Below, in pieces: positions 26,653 through 35,373 of a DNA stretch of 64,000 nt; the stretch's first letter is position 1; each line of letters starts with the position of its first letter. Position numbers and translations under genes: made by a program. Under the pieces are notes generated by a model that was not told where the DNA came from, ran no database searches, and saw nothing but the letters and a program-made list of their open reading frames with translations. This stretch comes from MPNP01 sp026709725 (GTDB lineage: Bacteria > Pseudomonadota > Alphaproteobacteria > Rhodobacterales > Rhodobacteraceae), in assembly GCA_965200805.1 (NCBI GenBank), contig OZ241384.1, positions 3,286,001-3,350,000 on the forward strand, written 5' to 3'.

Positions 26653-27255
26653 ATGGATACCGAGCGTCACAGGGCCCGGATGGTCAAGAAGAAAGCCGCC
26701 CGTGACCGCATGATGGAAGGCAAGACGATTGAGCGGGGCCTGGTGATCGTTCACACCGGCAAGGGAAAGGGAAAGTCATCAGCGGCGTTTGGCATGATCT
26801 TCCGCTGCATCGCTCATGGAATTCCCTGTGCCGTTGTCCAGTTCATCAAGGGCGGCATGAGCACCGGAGAGCGTGACCTGATCACGACCCGATTTGCCGA
26901 CCAATGCCAGTTCCATACCATGGGTGAGGGATTCACCTGGGAAACGCAGGATCGTGCGCGTGACACTGAGATGGCAGGAGCGGCCTGGGAGCGGGGGAAG
27001 ACCCTGATCCTGAGTGACCGTGTTCGCATGGTTCTCCTCGACGAGATCAACATCGCCCTGCGGTACGGGTATCTCGACATCACGGATGTGTGCAGATTTA
27101 TCAGGGACGAGAAACCCCCGGACACGCATGTTGTTCTGACCGGACGAAATGCGCATGATGACCTGGTTGACATTGCCGATCTGGTGACGGAGATGACCCT
27201 GATCAAGCACCCGTTCCGTGGCGGAATAAAGGCGCAGGCCGGTATCGAATTCTGA
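26653..27255 (+). CDS. cobO: cob(I)yrinic acid a,c-diamide adenosyltransferase (CobA/CobO type)
   Basis: The enzyme transfers the adenosyl group from ATP to cob(I)alamin precursors. In the 200-residue product a basic N-terminal helix (RMVKKKAARDRMMEGK) precedes the P-loop VHTGKGKGKSSAAFG at about residues 33-47. QFIKGG, LLDEINIALRYGYL and DTHVVLTGRNAHDDLVDIADL are further family motifs. I chose the ATG after AGGGAGCGAGGA; the frame is open eight codons upstream. cobQ follows after three bases, so the two form an operon under the unusual leader. Confidence 0.94.
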   Translation: MDTERHRARMVKKKAARDRMMEGKTIERGLVIVHTGKGKGKSSAAFGMIFRCIAHGIPCAVVQFIKGGMSTGERDLITTRFADQCQFHTMGEGFTWETQDRARDTEMAGAAWERGKTLILSDRVRMVLLDEINIALRYGYLDITDVCRFIRDEKPPDTHVVLTGRNAHDDLVDIADLVTEMTLIKHPFRGGIKAQAGIEF

Positions 27256-27258
27256 ACA

Positions 27259-28797
27259 GTGGTGGAACGCGATCAGCAGAAACGCCAGCCGTGCCGGGCC
27301 GTGATGATCCAGGGCGTTGGCTCCAATGTGGGAAAATCGGTGATTGCCGCCGGCCTGTGTCGGTATTTTGCCAATCAGGGACTGCGGGTCGCCCCCTTCA
27401 AGCCGCAGAACATGTCGAACAACGCAGCCGTGACAAGAGACGGCAGGGAGATTGGACGAGCGCAGTACCTGCAGTCCCAGGCCTGCCGGGCTGAGCCATC
27501 GGTCGATATGAACCCGGTTCTGCTGAAACCGGAGGGAGAGAGGGGATCGCAGGTCGTGCTGCGCGGCAAAGTGCTCACACGAGTCAGGGCCGCCGAGTAC
27601 GCAACGCTGAAACCAACCCTTTTGCCGGAGGTGCTCAGGAGCTACAGACGGCTGGCCCGATCTCATGATGTGATCATTTGTGAGGGCGCAGGCAGCACGG
27701 CGGAAATCAATCTCCGCTCCGGCGATATCGCTAATATGGGCTTCGCCAGGACGGCGGATGTCCCGGTTATCCTGCTTGGTGACATTGATCGTGGGGGCGT
27801 GATTGCCAGCGTCGTTGGCAGCTGGGCCGTCCTTGATCATCGTGACCGCGATCAGATCCGCGGCTTCATCATAAACAAGTTCCGGGGCGACCCCGCGCTG
27901 TTTGCAGAGGGCTACAGGGTCATTGAAGAGAGAACGGAATGGCCGGGACTGGGCATTCTCCCATGGCTTGATGAAACCGCGCTCCTGCCGGCTGAAGACA
28001 GTCTTGGATTGGGCTGCAGTCATGACCGTGGTGATCGGGCACTGCATATTGCCTGCCTGACACTTAAACGAATTGCCAATTTCGATGATCTTGATCCCCT
28101 GCGTCACCACCCGGACATCCGCCTGACATTTGTCAAGGCGGGTGAAGCAATCCCGTGTAGTGCCACACTCGTTATCCTGCCCGGAAGCAAGTCGACTTTT
28201 CAGGATCTTGATTTTGTTCGCGCCAATGGCTGGGATATTGATCTCGCGGCACATATCCGCCGCGGAGGTCATGTGCTGGGAATTTGTGGAGGCTACCAGA
28301 TGCTGGGTCGCACTCTCACTGATTTGGACGGCGTGGACGGGCCTGCCGGTACAATGCAGGGGCTTGGGCATCTTGATATTGAGACCTGCATGCGGCAAAA
28401 CAAGCATGTCACCCTGACCCGCGCCCGTGCCCTGGAACTCAACTCGGTTTTTGAAGCCTACGAAATTCACATGGGAAAGACCTGGGGCGTGGATTGTGGG
28501 CGACCGTTTGCCATGACCCGGGCCACACATCATGAATGGCAGAATGAGGGAGCACGTTCAGCGAGTGGACAGGTCTGCGGAACCTATCTGCATGGCCTGT
28601 TCCTTGATGACGCGTTTCGGGAGCATTATCTTGAATCCGTTGGGCTCACGTCGACCAGAACAGGCCCGAGGCCATATCACTTTTCCGGAATGGTTGACCA
28701 GGCCCTTGATCGGCTGGCCGGAGCAATCGATCAGCATGTGGACATGGACCGACTCCGGGCAGTCATGGATGAGGCCGGTTCGGGACCGGATTCATGA
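27259..28797 (+). CDS. cobQ: cobyric acid synthase
   Basis: CobQ amidates side chains b, d, e and g of adenosylcobyrinate diamide. The 512-residue protein starts with the ATPase domain: MIQGVGSNVGKSVIAAGLCR, FKPQNMSNNAAV, GRAQYLQSQACR, EGAGSTAEINLR and ILLGDIDRGGV. The C-terminal GATase domain has ILPGSKSTFQDL, the nucleophile segment GICGGYQMLG near residue 340 and GTYLHGLF. Start is GTG, with a second GTG immediately after. It converges with the histidine kinase gene 34 bases downstream. Confidence 0.95.
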   Translation: MVERDQQKRQPCRAVMIQGVGSNVGKSVIAAGLCRYFANQGLRVAPFKPQNMSNNAAVTRDGREIGRAQYLQSQACRAEPSVDMNPVLLKPEGERGSQVVLRGKVLTRVRAAEYATLKPTLLPEVLRSYRRLARSHDVIICEGAGSTAEINLRSGDIANMGFARTADVPVILLGDIDRGGVIASVVGSWAVLDHRDRDQIRGFIINKFRGDPALFAEGYRVIEERTEWPGLGILPWLDETALLPAEDSLGLGCSHDRGDRALHIACLTLKRIANFDDLDPLRHHPDIRLTFVKAGEAIPCSATLVILPGSKSTFQDLDFVRANGWDIDLAAHIRRGGHVLGICGGYQMLGRTLTDLDGVDGPAGTMQGLGHLDIETCMRQNKHVTLTRARALELNSVFEAYEIHMGKTWGVDCGRPFAMTRATHHEWQNEGARSASGQVCGTYLHGLFLDDAFREHYLESVGLTSTRTGPRPYHFSGMVDQALDRLAGAIDQHVDMDRLRAVMDEAGSGPDS

Positions 28798-28831
28798 AGG
28801 GAGGAAGTGTACGGCGACGCGTTACACGCTC

Positions 28832-31033
28832 TCAGTCGACCTCGTCTCCTGTATCGCCGTCATCCTTCCCGCCAAGGGACAACCGGGCATCAAGCGGCAA
28901 CTCGATGACCATTTCGGTATATTCCCCTGGATTTGACGTGACTGAGATGCGACCACCGTGCTCACGGATGATGTCACTGGACATCGACAGGCCAAGACCT
29001 GTGCCCTTGTCTGTCGGCTTGGTGGTAAAGAAGGGGTTGAAGATCTTGCTGATGACATCTTCGGGGATTCCGTCCCCATTGTCCCGGATGGAAATCTGAG
29101 CCATATCATCCATCATCACGGTCTTGATATCGACTTGAGGCATGTAGGACCTGATGGCATTCTCCCCTTCCGATTCACGCAGCGCAGCAAGCTTCTTGTT
29201 GGTTTCGTAGCAGGCGTTCCCGACAATATTCAGGATGACCCGACCGATATCCTGAGGCACGATATAAACCTCGCCAATTTCAGGATCGAGATCATTGTTG
29301 ATCTTCAACTGAACATCCTGATCCTGCGCCCGGGCGCCATGGAAGGCCAGTTTGGCATTTTCCTCAACAATTCTGTTGAGCTGGACTTTCTGGGCGTGCG
29401 CCTCATCCCGACCCATGCTAAGCATGTCATGGACGATCCGGTCGGCACGGGTGGCATGATGACGAATTCGGCCAAGGTTATCGACAAGAATTTCAGCAAT
29501 GCTCTTGATCTCCTCCATCTGCTCTTCCCGCGACTCATCGGTCATCTCGACCGCCTCATTCAGTTCCTCAAGCAGTTCTTCTGACGATTCTGAAAAGTTT
29601 TTGACGAAATTCAGCGGATTTTTGATCTCATGGGCAACACCGGCTGTCAATTCGCCAAGTGCCGCAAGTTTTTCCCGCATGACAATCTGATCCTGGGCCG
29701 ACTGAAGATCTTCGAGAACTTTCTCGAGTGCGGTATTTTTCTCCTGAATTTCATTGGCCAATTCCTCCACAAGATTCAGCCGCTGAACTTCCAGGGCATG
29801 TGACCGGAAGATCTCCAGCGCTGCGCCCATATCGGCAATTTCGTCCCTGCCGGTCACAGAAATGGGCGTTTCGAGATCACCCCGTGCCATACTGCGCATC
29901 CGTGCCGACAGGGCATCAAGACGCTTGAGAAGATGCCTGCCGATATAGAACCATGAAATTACCAGGGCTGCCAGCAAGCTTACGACGCCCAGAACCTGTA
30001 AAATCCGACGCGTCTGCACCGTCGTTGCTTCAGCACTCTCTATGGCATCCAGTGCGCTCAGATTGGATGCCTCGACATACTTTTCAACCAGCTGTCCGAG
30101 TTCGATCGCCAGTGTCTGGTTGGATTCAATCAGGGTTGCCTGCGCTTCCTCGATCACGATTGCCCGCAGGCGGAGATCAAAGATGTTCTCAGGACCATCA
30201 CCAAATGTCTTGAACCGGGCAAAGAACGGGGCAAAAAAGGGCACAAGCAGACCCCCGGCCTGCGTCTCGCCAATCGCATCAAGGTTGCGGTTGATTCCGT
30301 CAAAAACCGAGAGGAAGCGATCACGCTGAATTTCAAGAATGGCGCGGTCGCTGATCAGCGTTGCCGAGGAGAGCAGCTGCAGGGCGGCATTGGTTTGCCT
30401 CTCAAGCCCTTCGAGATAACGGTAACTGTTGACCACCGGTTCCGACAGATGCAGATTTCGTTCATCCGCTTCCGCCCGAATGTCGTCATAACCCGTCATC
30501 AGGTAGAAAAACTGATCATCGATCACCGTCAGGAGGTTGAGGCGGAGTGCCTGTTCGAATGTTGCAAGTTCAGTGTGGAGCGAATCTGATTTTTCCCTGA
30601 TCAGATAGAGATCAAACATGGATGTCTTGATCTCCTCGATGTTCACGATCAGTCGATTCGCGATCCTTGCCATATCATTATAGGCTGACCCGTCCTCCTC
30701 GGTCATGCCCCGCAACTGGGCCAGGAGAGCATCGAATTCCTCACCGACAGTTTTGATCTCCTCAAAAGCCTCCGTTACCTGATCGGCAGAAAGCGCAGCG
30801 GTCAGCCGCGGGGCCGCCGCCACCAGCACGGCACTCACGCGAGCGATACCGAATGCGGTGACAATTTCCGGCAGACTTTTTTCATTCACCCGCTGCTGCG
30901 AGTCGCGAATCTGTTCAAATGACACGAATGAGATCGCCAGGGCGAGCATCGTGAGAAACACGATGAAGCCAATCGCAGCATAGAGCTGGGTCGAGACCCG
31001 AAAACGAGCCTTGATCTGGGTCGCAGGTTGCAT
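28832..31033 (-). CDS. membrane sensor histidine kinase with HAMP domain
   Basis: A 733-residue protein. A transmembrane helix at about residues 18-40 is followed by a roughly 300-residue helical periplasmic domain and a second helix near 347-368. HAMP spans about 368-420 and a coiled coil about 425-455. The HisKA dimerisation domain has the H-box GVAHEIKNPLNFVKNF near residue 467. The HATPase domain has NACYETN, DNGDGIPEDVISKIFNPFF and GTGLGLSMSS. The operon order is response regulator-phosphatase, binding protein, then this kinase, so the binding protein probably presents the ligand to its periplasmic domain. The ligand is unknown. Confidence 0.9.
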   Translation of the reverse strand: MQPATQIKARFRVSTQLYAAIGFIVFLTMLALAISFVSFEQIRDSQQRVNEKSLPEIVTAFGIARVSAVLVAAAPRLTAALSADQVTEAFEEIKTVGEEFDALLAQLRGMTEEDGSAYNDMARIANRLIVNIEEIKTSMFDLYLIREKSDSLHTELATFEQALRLNLLTVIDDQFFYLMTGYDDIRAEADERNLHLSEPVVNSYRYLEGLERQTNAALQLLSSATLISDRAILEIQRDRFLSVFDGINRNLDAIGETQAGGLLVPFFAPFFARFKTFGDGPENIFDLRLRAIVIEEAQATLIESNQTLAIELGQLVEKYVEASNLSALDAIESAEATTVQTRRILQVLGVVSLLAALVISWFYIGRHLLKRLDALSARMRSMARGDLETPISVTGRDEIADMGAALEIFRSHALEVQRLNLVEELANEIQEKNTALEKVLEDLQSAQDQIVMREKLAALGELTAGVAHEIKNPLNFVKNFSESSEELLEELNEAVEMTDESREEQMEEIKSIAEILVDNLGRIRHHATRADRIVHDMLSMGRDEAHAQKVQLNRIVEENAKLAFHGARAQDQDVQLKINNDLDPEIGEVYIVPQDIGRVILNIVGNACYETNKKLAALRESEGENAIRSYMPQVDIKTVMMDDMAQISIRDNGDGIPEDVISKIFNPFFTTKPTDKGTGLGLSMSSDIIREHGGRISVTSNPGEYTEMVIELPLDARLSLGGKDDGDTGDEVD

Positions 31034-31037
31034 TTGA

Positions 31038-32315
31038 TTACCGGATCACATCATCAAGTGAGCGGATGGGCAGAAAGCCCGCATTCGGATCGTACCCCGT
31101 CAAATACACCGCATCGGTCCCCTGGCTGTCGGTTTCACTGTAGGTAAGGGAAACATCTTCAATGACAATTGTTTCCGGTTGCAGGAAGACATTTATAAAA
31201 CAGTCACGGCTGAGGTCGTCCGCACAACGCTCCAGACCCGCAGCAACAAGGCGACCGGCAAGGTAACCTTCGTACGAAACATATCCATATTTGGTACCCG
31301 GCCACACCGCATCAATCGCCGCCTTGTAGGCTGCCGACAGATTCCCGTTTTCATCCTCTTCAAAATCCGGCAGAATTTGTGTCATGAAAAGCGTGACATC
31401 AGTGCCATCCAGGGCATTTGCCAGGGCATCACCACCGACCTGGGAAAAAGTGATGAAAACCGGTTTGTAATCAAGTTTGCGGGCCCATTGCAGGGCCACT
31501 GCAACCGACTCGTAGGCCCCGGCGACCACGACAGCTTCTGCATCAATGCTGGCCAGATCAAAAACAGCGGTTTTGACTGCTGTGGTGTTCCGCGGAAAAG
31601 CCGCCCGGCCAACAATCTCAATCCCAAACTCCTCTGCTGCACCGGTGATGGCTTCAAGACCGGCCCGCCCAAACGAATCGTCCTGATACAAAAAACTGAC
31701 TTTCGAGATCCCGAGGTCATCATTCAGGTGCCTGACGATTTTGTCAGCTTCCTGCTGATGGGTCGGGCGAAGATTGATTACATTCTGGTGCAAGGACGGG
31801 TCCCGCAACTCCTCGAGTCCCGTCATTGGAGCAACCAGGGGAATTCCTTCCTGTTCGACAATCGGGATGATGGCTTTTGTCGATGGTGCTCCGACCAAAC
31901 CGATCAAACCGAATACACCGCGCCGGTCACCAAGCAGTTTGCGGACATTGACGACAGTCTGGTTTGGAGCATAGTTGTCATCAAGATAGCGCAGATAGAG
32001 ATTTTTTCCGCCAACACCGCCATTCAGATTCACCTCATTAAACGCCGCCTCGATACCAAGCCGCAAGTCCTTCCCCAGCTCCGCCGATTTGCCGCTGGAT
32101 GGTGCGGATTGACCAAAGAAGATCGCTGTATCTGTGGTGCCCGACTCCTGGGCGCCTCCAGGCACGATGCCCGCTCCGACAAGGGCGATGATCATGAATG
32201 CCAGCGAACCCGGCACACGAAAGCAAAGTCGGGCGGCGGCGCGGAACAGCTCAAGCATGTGTGCAGCCAACACACCCCGATGGCAGGAAACACCTTTATT
32301 GAGAGATGCCCTCAT
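31038..32315 (-). CDS. LivJ-type periplasmic ligand-binding protein
   Basis: A 425-residue Peripla_BP_6 protein. After a signal-peptide-like region (LAFMIIALVGAGIVPGGAQ) the mature part begins AIFFGQSAPSSGKSAELGKD, then NGGVGGKNLYLRYLDDNYAP, GLIGLVGAPSTKAIIPIVEQ and SFLYQDDSFGRAGLE. These are features of branched-chain amino acid, amide or urea receptors. No permease or ATPase genes are adjacent; instead it lies between a phosphatase-type response regulator and a histidine kinase, suggesting a sensory role. The ATG overlaps the preceding stop (ATGA); a later ATG (residue 20) would give a more standard signal peptide. Confidence 0.85.
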   Translation of the reverse strand: MRASLNKGVSCHRGVLAAHMLELFRAAARLCFRVPGSLAFMIIALVGAGIVPGGAQESGTTDTAIFFGQSAPSSGKSAELGKDLRLGIEAAFNEVNLNGGVGGKNLYLRYLDDNYAPNQTVVNVRKLLGDRRGVFGLIGLVGAPSTKAIIPIVEQEGIPLVAPMTGLEELRDPSLHQNVINLRPTHQQEADKIVRHLNDDLGISKVSFLYQDDSFGRAGLEAITGAAEEFGIEIVGRAAFPRNTTAVKTAVFDLASIDAEAVVVAGAYESVAVALQWARKLDYKPVFITFSQVGGDALANALDGTDVTLFMTQILPDFEEDENGNLSAAYKAAIDAVWPGTKYGYVSYEGYLAGRLVAAGLERCADDLSRDCFINVFLQPETIVIEDVSLTYSETDSQGTDAVYLTGYDPNAGFLPIRSLDDVIR

Positions 32316-33526
32316 GACATTGTATTGTCAAACCGAAGCACAAGGCATGTGATGTCATCGGGCGGGCCGCTCGCCCCGCTGAACCCTTTGACTGCATCGA
32401 TGATATCCTCATCGGGTGTCGCGCTCGCACCACTGACAACATCCCGGGCAATGTTGACCAGACCTTCCTCGCCAAGGACCTCTCCGGCCTCATTCTGTGT
32501 CATGGTAACACCGTCCGTATAGAGGATCAGGTGGTCACCGGAATTGAGCATGATCTTCTGATCTTCAAATTCCACGATATCAGCCATACCAAGTGCACCA
32601 CCGCCTCTGGAGGTCAGGAATTCATGGGAACCACCGGCCCGAATCAACAGTGGATTGCAGTGACCGGCATTGGAGTAGACAACCCGACCGGAAAAAGGAT
32701 CGAAGATGCAGTAGAAGATGGTGACAAACATGCCCTCTTCATTGTTCTCGGCCAGCCGTCTGTTGACTTCCTGCAGGACCGCACGCGGGGTACGGGCCCC
32801 AATTGCGGCACCCTTGAAGAGCGAGCGGCTGGTCATCATGAAAATTGCAGCGCGGACACCGCAGTCGGAAATGTCGGCGATGGCCAGACCCAGCAACCCA
32901 TCTTCCAGAACAAAGACATCATAGAAATCACCGCCCACACCCTCCAGAGGTTCCATGGTCCCGGCGAGCTTGTAGCCGGACCCCTGCGGAAATCGCCGAG
33001 GCAGGACAGCCATCTGCATGCGACTTGCAATGCCGATGTTGTTGTCGATTGAGGACAGCACATCTCTGGAACCGATATCCCGCCACATTTCGATATGGCT
33101 TATGGTTCGCTCAAGCGTGGATTTGAGATCCAGGAAATCGATGGGCTTTGTTATGAAATCGAACGCCCCCGCATTCATGGCCTTCCGTATATTGCGGATA
33201 TCACCATAAGCCGAAACCACGACTGACCGGATCCTGTGGTTCACCATTGGAATTTGTTGCAGCAACGTAATCCCGTCCATCTTTGGCATGTTGATATCTG
33301 CCAGCACAATATGGATCGTCCTGTCTTCCTTGAGAATGTCCAGGGCTTCAATTCCGTTGGCAGCAAACTGAAACGTGTATTGCCTGTTACGGATTTCCTG
33401 CCGCATCCGCTGCAAAACCAGCGGTTTCAGGTCAGGTTCGTCGTCGACGACCAGAACATTGTAGACACCGTCATTAGACAGTTGCCGACCCTTTGTATCT
33501 TCTTTTTGTGCTTTGATTGCGTTCAT
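32312..33526 (-). CDS. response regulator with RsbU/SpoIIE-type PP2C phosphatase output
   Basis: A 404-residue protein. Residues about 22-145 are a receiver domain (VLVVDDEPDLKPL, LADINMPKMDG with the phospho-acceptor Asp near 76, VVSAYGD, FDFITKPID). Residues about 165-400 are a SpoIIE-type PP2C domain: MQMAVLPRRFP, GVGGDFYDVF, GLAIADISDCGVRAA, SNAGHCNPLLI, LILYTDGV and PPDDITCLVLR. Such proteins dephosphorylate an anti-anti-sigma factor when activated. It is the first gene of the three-gene operon. No STAS-domain or anti-sigma gene is in this window. Confidence 0.92.
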   Translation of the reverse strand: MNAIKAQKEDTKGRQLSNDGVYNVLVVDDEPDLKPLVLQRMRQEIRNRQYTFQFAANGIEALDILKEDRTIHIVLADINMPKMDGITLLQQIPMVNHRIRSVVVSAYGDIRNIRKAMNAGAFDFITKPIDFLDLKSTLERTISHIEMWRDIGSRDVLSSIDNNIGIASRMQMAVLPRRFPQGSGYKLAGTMEPLEGVGGDFYDVFVLEDGLLGLAIADISDCGVRAAIFMMTSRSLFKGAAIGARTPRAVLQEVNRRLAENNEEGMFVTIFYCIFDPFSGRVVYSNAGHCNPLLIRAGGSHEFLTSRGGGALGMADIVEFEDQKIMLNSGDHLILYTDGVTMTQNEAGEVLGEEGLVNIARDVVSGASATPDEDIIDAVKGFSGASGPPDDITCLVLRFDNTMS

Positions 33527-34164
33527 GGTTGATTTGATCCCGACACAGCTCTGCTCCCGTTAACCCGACATCCCGACCATTTCAAGATTTTCCCAAATGC
33601 CGTGGTGGATTCTGGGAATTGGGTCGCTGATTGGGGGGTGGTGATTGAGATTGACCGGAAACGGTTGAGGGATTAGACAGGCGGGGATGACAGATGAGAC
33701 AGGGAATGCGCTGGCGATTGCCGACTGAAGGGGGGCTACACACAGCGCACAGAGAATGATGCCATGGGATCACGCATTGATGCCCGACGCGGGATACAGG
33801 CGGATATGGCCAAGCGCGAAACACGGATGCTGCCGGTCGTGGCGGGCATGATTGGCCTGGCGGTTGCGATTCCCGGCATCCTGATCGCCCCGCCCGCCCG
33901 AGTCGGGAGTGAGGGCTGCGTTGGACGGCAACCCGTCGCAAGGACTGCGATCCCCTGGTTTTGATCGCTGATGGGGGATATGCCCTGCCCTCCAGACCTG
34001 TTCAATGATCGCCGACCGAGGGCAGTTCAGCGTCCTGACCCGGGACAAAGCAACCGCCCGACCGCCGCAATATGCAGGACCAATCCCGGACTGATCGCAA
34101 AGCGGGTCCGGATTTGACCTGTCAGGAACCATTGTCTAGATGACATCTGCAAGAGGAGTGAACA
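33527..34164. other. intergenic region with IS-like end motifs
   Basis: About 640 bases with no supportable gene. Two same-orientation copies of a motif shared with other mobile relics occur: GGGTCGCTGATTGGGGGG near 33621 and TTTTGATCGCTGATGGGGGA near 33958. A 66-codon frame on the plus strand at 33764 (MAKRETRMLPVVAGMIGLAV inside) has no ribosome site and is flanked by these motifs, so I do not call it. The start of the phosphatase-regulator operon and its promoter lie at the left edge. Confidence 0.45.
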
Positions 34165-34779
34165 ATGACCATGCCAGCAGCAGCGCTCGCCGAGCTCCCG
34201 GCCACCTATCAGGATGTCCTTGACGCCCCGCCGCACATGGTGGCCGAAGTGCTCGCCGGCACCCTCCATACCATGCCCCGGCCCGCCATGCGCCATGCCC
34301 GGGCGAGTTCCATCATCGGTGGCGAGATCGTCGGGCCCTTCGACCGGGGGCGGGGCGGCCCCGGCGGCTGGTGGATCATCGATGAGCCCGAACTGCATCT
34401 CGGGGACGATATCATCGTCCCCGACCTTGCCGGGTGGCGGCATGCGACGATGCCCGACTATCCCGATGCCCCCTATTGCGTTGTGGCCCCGGACTGGGTC
34501 TGCGAGGTCCTCTCCCCGTCCACAAGGCGGATCGACCGGTGCGAGAAGCGGGGCATCTATGCCAGGGAGGGGGTGGGGCACCTGTGGTTCGTCGATCCGG
34601 ATGCCGGGACCCTCGAGGTGTTCGCGCTGAGCGGGGGACGCTGGGTGCTGCTGGCGACCCCGGCGGGGGACGGGCCCGTCTCGCAGCCCCCCTTTGATGC
34701 GATCACCTTCCCGCTGGATGCGCTCTGGCCGGAGGGAGCGGGGGGCAGCGGGAAAAAAGAACCGTCCGGAAGAGAATGA
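34165..34779 (+). CDS. Uma2-family (DUF820) restriction-endonuclease-fold protein
   Basis: A 204-residue member of the Uma2/PD-(D/E)xK family. An N-terminal helix-strand region (YQDVLDAPPHMVAEVLAGTL) precedes the nuclease-like core: EPELHLGDDIIVPDLAGWR (the D/E residues), PDWVCEVLSPSTRRIDRCEK, YAREGVGHLWFVDPDAGTLE. These match the E-V-LSPSTR-x-D-x-x-x-K pattern of the family. AGAGG precedes the ATG. Codon use is markedly richer in GC than that of nearby genes, so recent acquisition is plausible. The biological role of Uma2 proteins is not settled. Confidence 0.85.
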   Translation: MTMPAAALAELPATYQDVLDAPPHMVAEVLAGTLHTMPRPAMRHARASSIIGGEIVGPFDRGRGGPGGWWIIDEPELHLGDDIIVPDLAGWRHATMPDYPDAPYCVVAPDWVCEVLSPSTRRIDRCEKRGIYAREGVGHLWFVDPDAGTLEVFALSGGRWVLLATPAGDGPVSQPPFDAITFPLDALWPEGAGGSGKKEPSGRE

Positions 34780-34927
34780 TCATGGAGCACCATTGCTGCC
34801 CGAGTCCTTACGGTTTTCCCCTTTTGATTGGCTCTCTCAGGATCATTGCTTTCGTTGACTGCCGTTCTTGAGTGCAAGATTGTGGATCAATAAAGAGGGA
34901 TCGCCATGGTTTTCGATATCAGAGTTT
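34780..34927. other. spacer with a possible nine-residue leader ORF
   Basis: A short frame beginning ATG at 34906 (MVFDIRVYV) has an upstream GAGGGA and ends in the TGA of ATGTTTGA. The ATG of the next small membrane protein lies in that overlap, so it could couple translation. The remainder shows nothing recognisable. Confidence 0.3.
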
Positions 34928-35125
34928 ATGTTTGACCTCGGTGGTTCCTTTTTTCAGCCACTCTGGCGGCGTATCGTTCTCGTTGCATTCCTTCTCATAT
35001 GGACAGCAATGGAGTTTTTTTCCGGCTCCCCCTTCTGGGGGATGCTGGTGCTGGGTCTTGCCGCCTGGTCCATCCACGAATGTTTCATCAGGACGCGTTC
35101 CCGGCCACAGGATTGTGATCGATAG
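34928..35125 (+). CDS. small inner-membrane protein (65 residues)
   Basis: The product MFDLGGSFFQPLWRRIVLVA... has two hydrophobic segments (IVLVAFLLIWTAMEFF and FWGMLVLGLAAWSIHECF) separated by a short turn, so two membrane passes, and a basic tail. The FFxPLWRR opening resembles small hypothetical membrane proteins seen in other alphaproteobacteria (recalled, not searched). The frame is open upstream to a TTG at 34868; I prefer the ATG because the family-like sequence starts there. It is weakly preceded by a ribosome site and may be coupled to the nine-residue leader frame. Confidence 0.55.
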   Translation: MFDLGGSFFQPLWRRIVLVAFLLIWTAMEFFSGSPFWGMLVLGLAAWSIHECFIRTRSRPQDCDR

Positions 35126-35373
35126 GATCTGGCACACGCCACGATCTTTTTGACCGGGGGAGTGGAGAGGGTTGGTGTGGCCGATGGACATCTCTGCGAC
35201 TCAATTTCTGCCCTTGTGAGGATATCCCCGCTGGGATAAGGGGTTGCTGGAAAAACATGAGCATATCGCCTTCGTCTCTTGTTGTGGGAATTATAACGGT
35301 CGTTTGCGTGTGTCTGTTTATGGGCCATGGTGGTCAGCAGCGCATCTCGGACTTCAGGTGAAGCAATGGAACT
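35126..35373. other. intergenic region upstream of the Amt-type gene
   Basis: A 248-base gap that should hold the amt promoter. I checked for a sigma-54 type -24/-12 pair: a TGGCAC occurs near 35131 but the -12 GC is missing. A weak hairpin (GGATATCCCCGCTGGGATAAGGGG) is visible near 35220-35245. No gene found. Confidence 0.35.

Noticed and set aside
33764..33964. 66-codon ORF with a hydrophobic stretch
   Set aside because: No ribosome site; flanked by IS-end motifs; no similarity recognised.
35126..35373. Sigma-54 promoter for the Amt-type gene
   Set aside because: TGGCAC is present but the -12 GC element at the right spacing is missing.
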